DNA of 64,000 nt from Crambe crambe (taxonomy: Eukaryota; Porifera; Demospongiae; Poecilosclerida; Crambeidae): positions 5,884,599-5,948,598 of the forward strand of contig OZ004595.1 of assembly GCA_963924555.1 (NCBI GenBank). Reading direction: 5' to 3'. How positions within the stretch are numbered: the first letter of the stretch is position 1; every line of letters begins with the position of its first letter. The position numbers and the translations under genes were made by a program. The notes beneath the pieces are model-generated. The model searched no databases. It saw nothing but the letters and a program-made list of their open reading frames with translations, and was not told the origin of the DNA. Below, piece after piece: positions 60,101 to 64,000 of this stretch.

Positions 60101-63100
60101 GTCCAATGGATATTGAACAGACAAAGAGACTCTACTCTGGCACTTGTGGTAAGCGGAACATGGAAATCTCAATAGCCTTCAAATAATGGGGGTTCCAGTG
60201 ATGGTTCCATACTTGCAACATATAATGATGGAATTAGCTGACCCATGAAAGAAATTAAAAACAACTGATATAATATCCCTAGAATATTGCTCTATGTTAG
60301 ATAGCTAACTACAGTTTCCTGTCTTGTAATTACATTTCTATGTTCAAGAGAGTTAATCATCAATGATATTACAGCTTATCTTATGTCTGTTTATGCTTAT
60401 ATCTAAATCATTCCAATTAAGGACAAATGAACGCATCTTCCACCCTTCCTGATGTCGTAACACCCAATCCCCCTACCCTTCCGTTTGCCTGTGGAAAGAT
60501 CCTTTCTCAAACTGATGGCTCCTTCACATCTCCTCAACATCCTGCTGCCTACCCTACAAATACAGACTGTGCTTGGTTAATCCAACCGCAGGGAAATTTC
60601 TTGATCACCCTGGAGTTTTACAATGTAGCAATAGAATCAAGGTAATTTCCATGTATGTCCTTAATAGTCTGTAGCCTGATAGAGTAGCCAGGTGCAGTAA
60701 GTGTCCTGGATTGAACTCTGAACTTTAATTCCAAGCCTCAAAAAATGCCCCAGGCTTACATGTCTATGCAATAGTAGCCCCCTGGGCGTGCATAATGGGC
60801 ACTTGATTGATTTCTACAGCCTTTTGGGTTCTAGGGAGTAAAAGTCTGCATTGCATTGAGGTAGTTCTTTTCTCTCATCCTCCAGACCTCTGTGTGATAA
60901 AGACTACATACACGTGTTTGACGGTACAAATGAAAATGGGATAAAAAGAGCAAAGATTTGTGGCTGGTATCCGAACTATCCTTCCATCACAGTAGGCAGA
61001 GGAGCCATTTACATACACTTCCACTCAGATAATAACACTCAACTCCGTGGTTTCTCAGCTAGATATAGATCATCAGGTACTTGCAAATAGGACTTTGTTA
61101 TGCTATTATGTTATTGTTGTTGTTGTTTTTCTGTTTGTTTGTTTGCCTTATTTAGACTTAAATGAATGTGCTGGAGGGTCCAGCTGTTCTCAGAACTGCC
61201 GTAACACTTTTGGAGGCCATGTATGTTCTTGTAGAAATGGATTTTATCTCTCGGCAGATGGTCGCACCTGTTTCGGTATGTACCACAAATCACAATAGTG
61301 TAAAATTAGCAAATTTTTCCCAGTACTCAGCACCACAGTAGTCATTTTAAAATTTGTGTGTGTGTGTCACGCACCTAATCTCCGAGAACGAATTCACTTT
61401 AGTGCTTATTTATATAGCTACGGCTCTAGCATGCTCAATGGGAATGCCATTAGGGATATAGTATCCTTCCCTCTTATATGTCATAGATATTAATGAATGT
61501 GGCACCAATAATGGAGGCTGTTCAGACGTCTGCACCAATACTGGCGGCTCTTATATCTGCAGCTGTAATTCTGGGAGGGTCCTCCAGTCCAATCAGCTAA
61601 CGTGCAGAAGACCTGGTACGTTAACTATAATTATATGGTCAACAAAATAACGTCAATAACATCTAAAGTCAGTGCACATGATATTCTCTAACATACTGAG
61701 CTCAACATGTGTAGCATTGTGTTAAAAATCCATTACTGCAAAAACTTTGATCTACCGTTGTATTGATACGTAGGTCCTTCGTGCAATGTGCAGAATGGTG
61801 GTTGCCATCACAACTGCACGGAAACCACCGATGCTAGAATATGCAGTTGTTTGTCAGGCTTTCGATTGGAACCGGATCAGCGGACTTGCTTTGGTAAGTT
61901 GCAAGTGATCTGATGAGTGGTTGCAAACAACTCCTTAGAAGTCTAGAGATTGAGGAAACAAGAAAGCTTTGGTCCTAGTGACCAAGATTAATGACTCAAT
62001 GACCTAATGATAGTGAAGACTACAAACAGTGACAATTTCTAGATTACCATTGTTATGATCCAGTTAGGTCACTATTAGCACTAGCCCTTATGCACTTTTC
62101 TCTTTCCCTTTACCACCTATCTGCAGATATCAACGAGTGTTACTCTACCGGACATGGCTGTGCTCACAAGTGTGTCAACACTCTAGGCTCGTACCACTGT
62201 GCTTGTCATCCAAGTTACCACCTCAATCCTGATAATCGTACATGCGTTCCAGGTGATAAAAATATAGGTTCTTACATGTAGCAATTTATCCTTACGCTGT
62301 ACAATAAGGTATAGCCTTCCCACAAATCAATGCAAACTCTTATCCCTCAATTCCAATTCCATTCCATGTTCTATAGAATACCCTATGCTCCAACCCTGAT
62401 TCCTATGTTAGCCATTGTGCAGATCGTGTGTGCAGAGTGAATAATGGAGGATGTGACCAGAGGTGCCGCAGTGGAGGAGATGGGTCAGCCCTCTGTTACT
62501 GCAGGAGAGGCTATCGTTTGGCAAGTGATGGCATCACTTGTAAAGGTGTGATGTACTTAGTCTCATAGTTCTGAACTATTCATGTATCATACTGTACTGA
62601 GAGAAGATTTGCATGTACACCTCTAGACCCCTTGCCTAGCCTTAGCCTCTAGCCCAAACCCAAGCCCTACCTAGCCCTACCTAGCCCTAGCCTACCCTAA
62701 CCCTACCTTAACCCTCTAGCTATCTATAGGATGACATGGTTGGCACCTGCACATGTTGATAGTTTACTTTTGATGTAATTAGCTGTTACCTCTAGTTGTT
62801 GGTCTCTAATTGATTCCTGAGGTCTAGTGTTGTGGCCAAGCTTTAAACAAATGGCAGATGTCAAGAGCCGCTATAATCATAGAGTTTGCTGTGGTGTGTG
62901 AAGTGAGGGAGAAAATCTTCATATAAGGAACAGAGCTACATACATAATCTGGCTAGTTGAAACCTCAACTCTTAAATTTAAATGAAATAGCTGCACTAAA
63001 CAATAGTGTTCTTGTGGATCAAGTAGCTATAATAAGTAAGAATTGGCCGGGCCAGGTCAAATCCAGAAAATAAAAATACTTTGAGACCCCCCCCCCCCCC

Positions 63101-63745
63101 CCCCAAAAAAAAAAAAAAAAATTCCCCCCCCCCCCCCCCCCCCCCCCCCCTATTATACATATGAATAAAACATTCTGCTGAGGTTTGTTGCAAAAGGTAC
63201 ATCAAATACTGTCTGCTTCCCTTATGTGTGTACATACAGAGAGGATTCTGTTATGGTAGAGGATTCTGTTATGGTAGCTATAGAAATTCTCTTTGAAGCA
63301 CAGGCAGCAACTACTCCCCATGAAATTGTATGATTTTGGATATTAATGCAAAGGGCTACTGCATGCATCCTCCACTTGAAGTCTTTCATTGTTATTATTT
63401 GTAACTTGAGAAAGTTTTCTGAAAAGTGCTTATTATTGGGATCCTATTACTAATCATGGATAGACATCCCTCCATTTCTCAAAAAGCCAATCAGTCACAG
63501 AGAGACATCCCTCAAACAAGGGCCAGTGACCGGTAGTTCTCACATGCACATAGCATGCCATGATGGTCAATTACTGATTGCAGACATTGACGAGTGTGAG
63601 GAGCAGAGGAGGGTCTGTGAGCAAGTCTGCATCAACACAAATGGCTCCTACAGGTGTGGCTGTAGGGAAGGGTATGGACTGACTTCAGATCAAATTTACT
63701 GTAGAAGTAAGCTACAATACATTAATGAGATTCCTGCTGTATGAT

Positions 63746-63779
<34 letters not shown>

Positions 63780-64000
63780 TGCTCTGTACCTCATGAACAG
63801 ATCTGGACGAGTGTCAGTTAGGAATTGATGAATGCCAGTTCCACGATTACTGTCGCGATACCACCGGTTCGTACACCTGCAGGTGCCCTCCGGGCTTCGT
63901 GCTTGGCCAAGACCGACACAGCTGCATTGATATAGATGAATGTGAGTATGGCTACAAATACATCTGCACCCATGGCTGCAGGAACCTCCTGGGGACGTAT
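57173..64000 (+). CDS. Astacin H: secreted astacin metalloprotease, CUB and at least eight EGF modules (runs off the right edge)
   Basis: Exons: 57173-57326, 57592-57759, 58022-58136, 59745-60148, 60422-60641, 60886-61076, 61156-61275, 61487-61615, 61774-61893, 62127-62252, 62423-62545, 63584-63706 and 63801 to the edge; frames join throughout. Hydrophobic signal [12 protein letters not shown]; latency region HFGDIAYF; furin-like QRKRRGA; mature start [11 protein letters not shown]. Zinc site [13 protein letters not shown] with RPDRDNY, Met-turn SIMHY. A single CUB ([15 protein letters not shown]..) spans two exons. Then one EGF per exon, all in phase 1, several with the calcium-binding D-[IL]-[DN]-E-C start; the last visible exon holds two in a row (LDEC.., DIDEC..). 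It differs from A-G by having no TP stalk or extra CUB in view. The C terminus is unknown; by domain order it is tolloid/SPAN-like without being a clear ortholog. Confidence 0.86.
58441..58609. mobile_element. Fold-back element in intron 3 of astacin H
   Basis: TATAATAGTTAGACA and the arm GGGATCTACGGTCT are mirrored by AGACCGTAGATCCC and TGTCTAACTTATTTAGA. The loop contains CCGAGCGCAGCGAGGGC, the complement-like counterpart of the loop at 52304-52440. Confidence 0.65.
62634..62726. repeat. CCCTA/CCTAGC-type degenerate hexamer repeat in intron 11 of astacin H
   Basis: About 15 loose repeats of CCTAGC, CCCTAG and CCCTAACC. It resembles interstitial telomere-like DNA but is too degenerate to call so. 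Confidence 0.5.
63087..63150. repeat. Poly-C / poly-A / poly-C tract in intron 11 of astacin H
   Basis: Runs of about 17 C, 17 A and 26 C follow each other. A further poly-C run of about 32 bases lies at 63747-63779, 20 bases before the acceptor of the last exon. These are hard to sequence and their lengths should not be trusted. Confidence 0.8.

Noticed and set aside
62634-62726. Interstitial telomere
   Set aside because: The repeats are too irregular (CCTAGC, CCCTAG, CCCTAACC mixed) to be called TTAGGG arrays.
1-64000. CRISPR arrays, bacterial operons, rRNA genes
   Set aside because: Intron-rich animal DNA; the direct repeats seen are protein-coding stalks, microsatellites or transposons, not spacer arrays. 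No rRNA-like sequence was recognised; tRNAs were not exhaustively searched.

Overview
The window is animal nuclear DNA: AT-rich, intron-containing, with short introns and many small fold-back repeats. Secreted astacin–CUB–EGF proteins, a GoLoco-bearing Rap1GAP and Penelope-like retroelement remains all point to a metazoan. The compact genes, the very large CUB/Thr-Pro expansion and the abundant TAGCTAGC-type simple sequence suggest a sponge, probably a demosponge. That last step is an inference from style, not from a marker gene.

Layout. 1–8295 (minus) holds the 5' half of a Rap1GAP-type RapGAP with two possible first exons. From 9964 to the right edge there is one uninterrupted cluster of secreted astacin-family metalloproteases and relatives. 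Astacin A (9964–15381, plus) has four extra CUB domains, three of them almost identical. Next come three minus-strand genes encoding only a signal peptide and two CUB domains (CUB-A 16336–17587, CUB-B 18932–20203, CUB-C 23221–24341). Then six minus-strand astacins: B (25251–29901), C (31441–34663), D (36880–39901), E (41161–44888), F (46460–49663), G (53469–56412). Last is plus-strand astacin H (57173 to beyond 64000), which has one CUB followed by a long EGF series and is cut by the window edge. Every splice junction proposed here was checked for frame: exon phases sum correctly and each complete gene closes on a stop codon.

Shared plan. The astacins have exon 1 (signal peptide plus short propeptide ending near DPSAD), exon 2 (aspartate-switch region, a basic R-rich cleavage site and the start of the mature enzyme), exon 3, exon 4 (zinc site HExxHxxGxxH and Met-turn SIMHY), two exons for CUB1, EGF exons, and (A–G) one last exon with a Thr/Pro-rich mucin-like stalk and one to four CUB domains. 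No membrane anchor is visible, so the products should be secreted proteases with adhesive or substrate-binding tails. The CUB-only genes look like exon 1 joined directly to the last exon, with the protease removed.

History. C, D and F are close paralogs, E and G are close paralogs, and the order D-E / F-G suggests duplication of a two-gene block. CUB-A and CUB-B lie in a 2.6-kb tandem duplication with a decayed third copy to the right. Intergenic DNA contains two Penelope-like remnants (one with a hammerhead-ribozyme-like tail), several fold-back MITEs, a pseudogene fragment of astacin H, and well-placed TATA boxes in front of most cluster genes.
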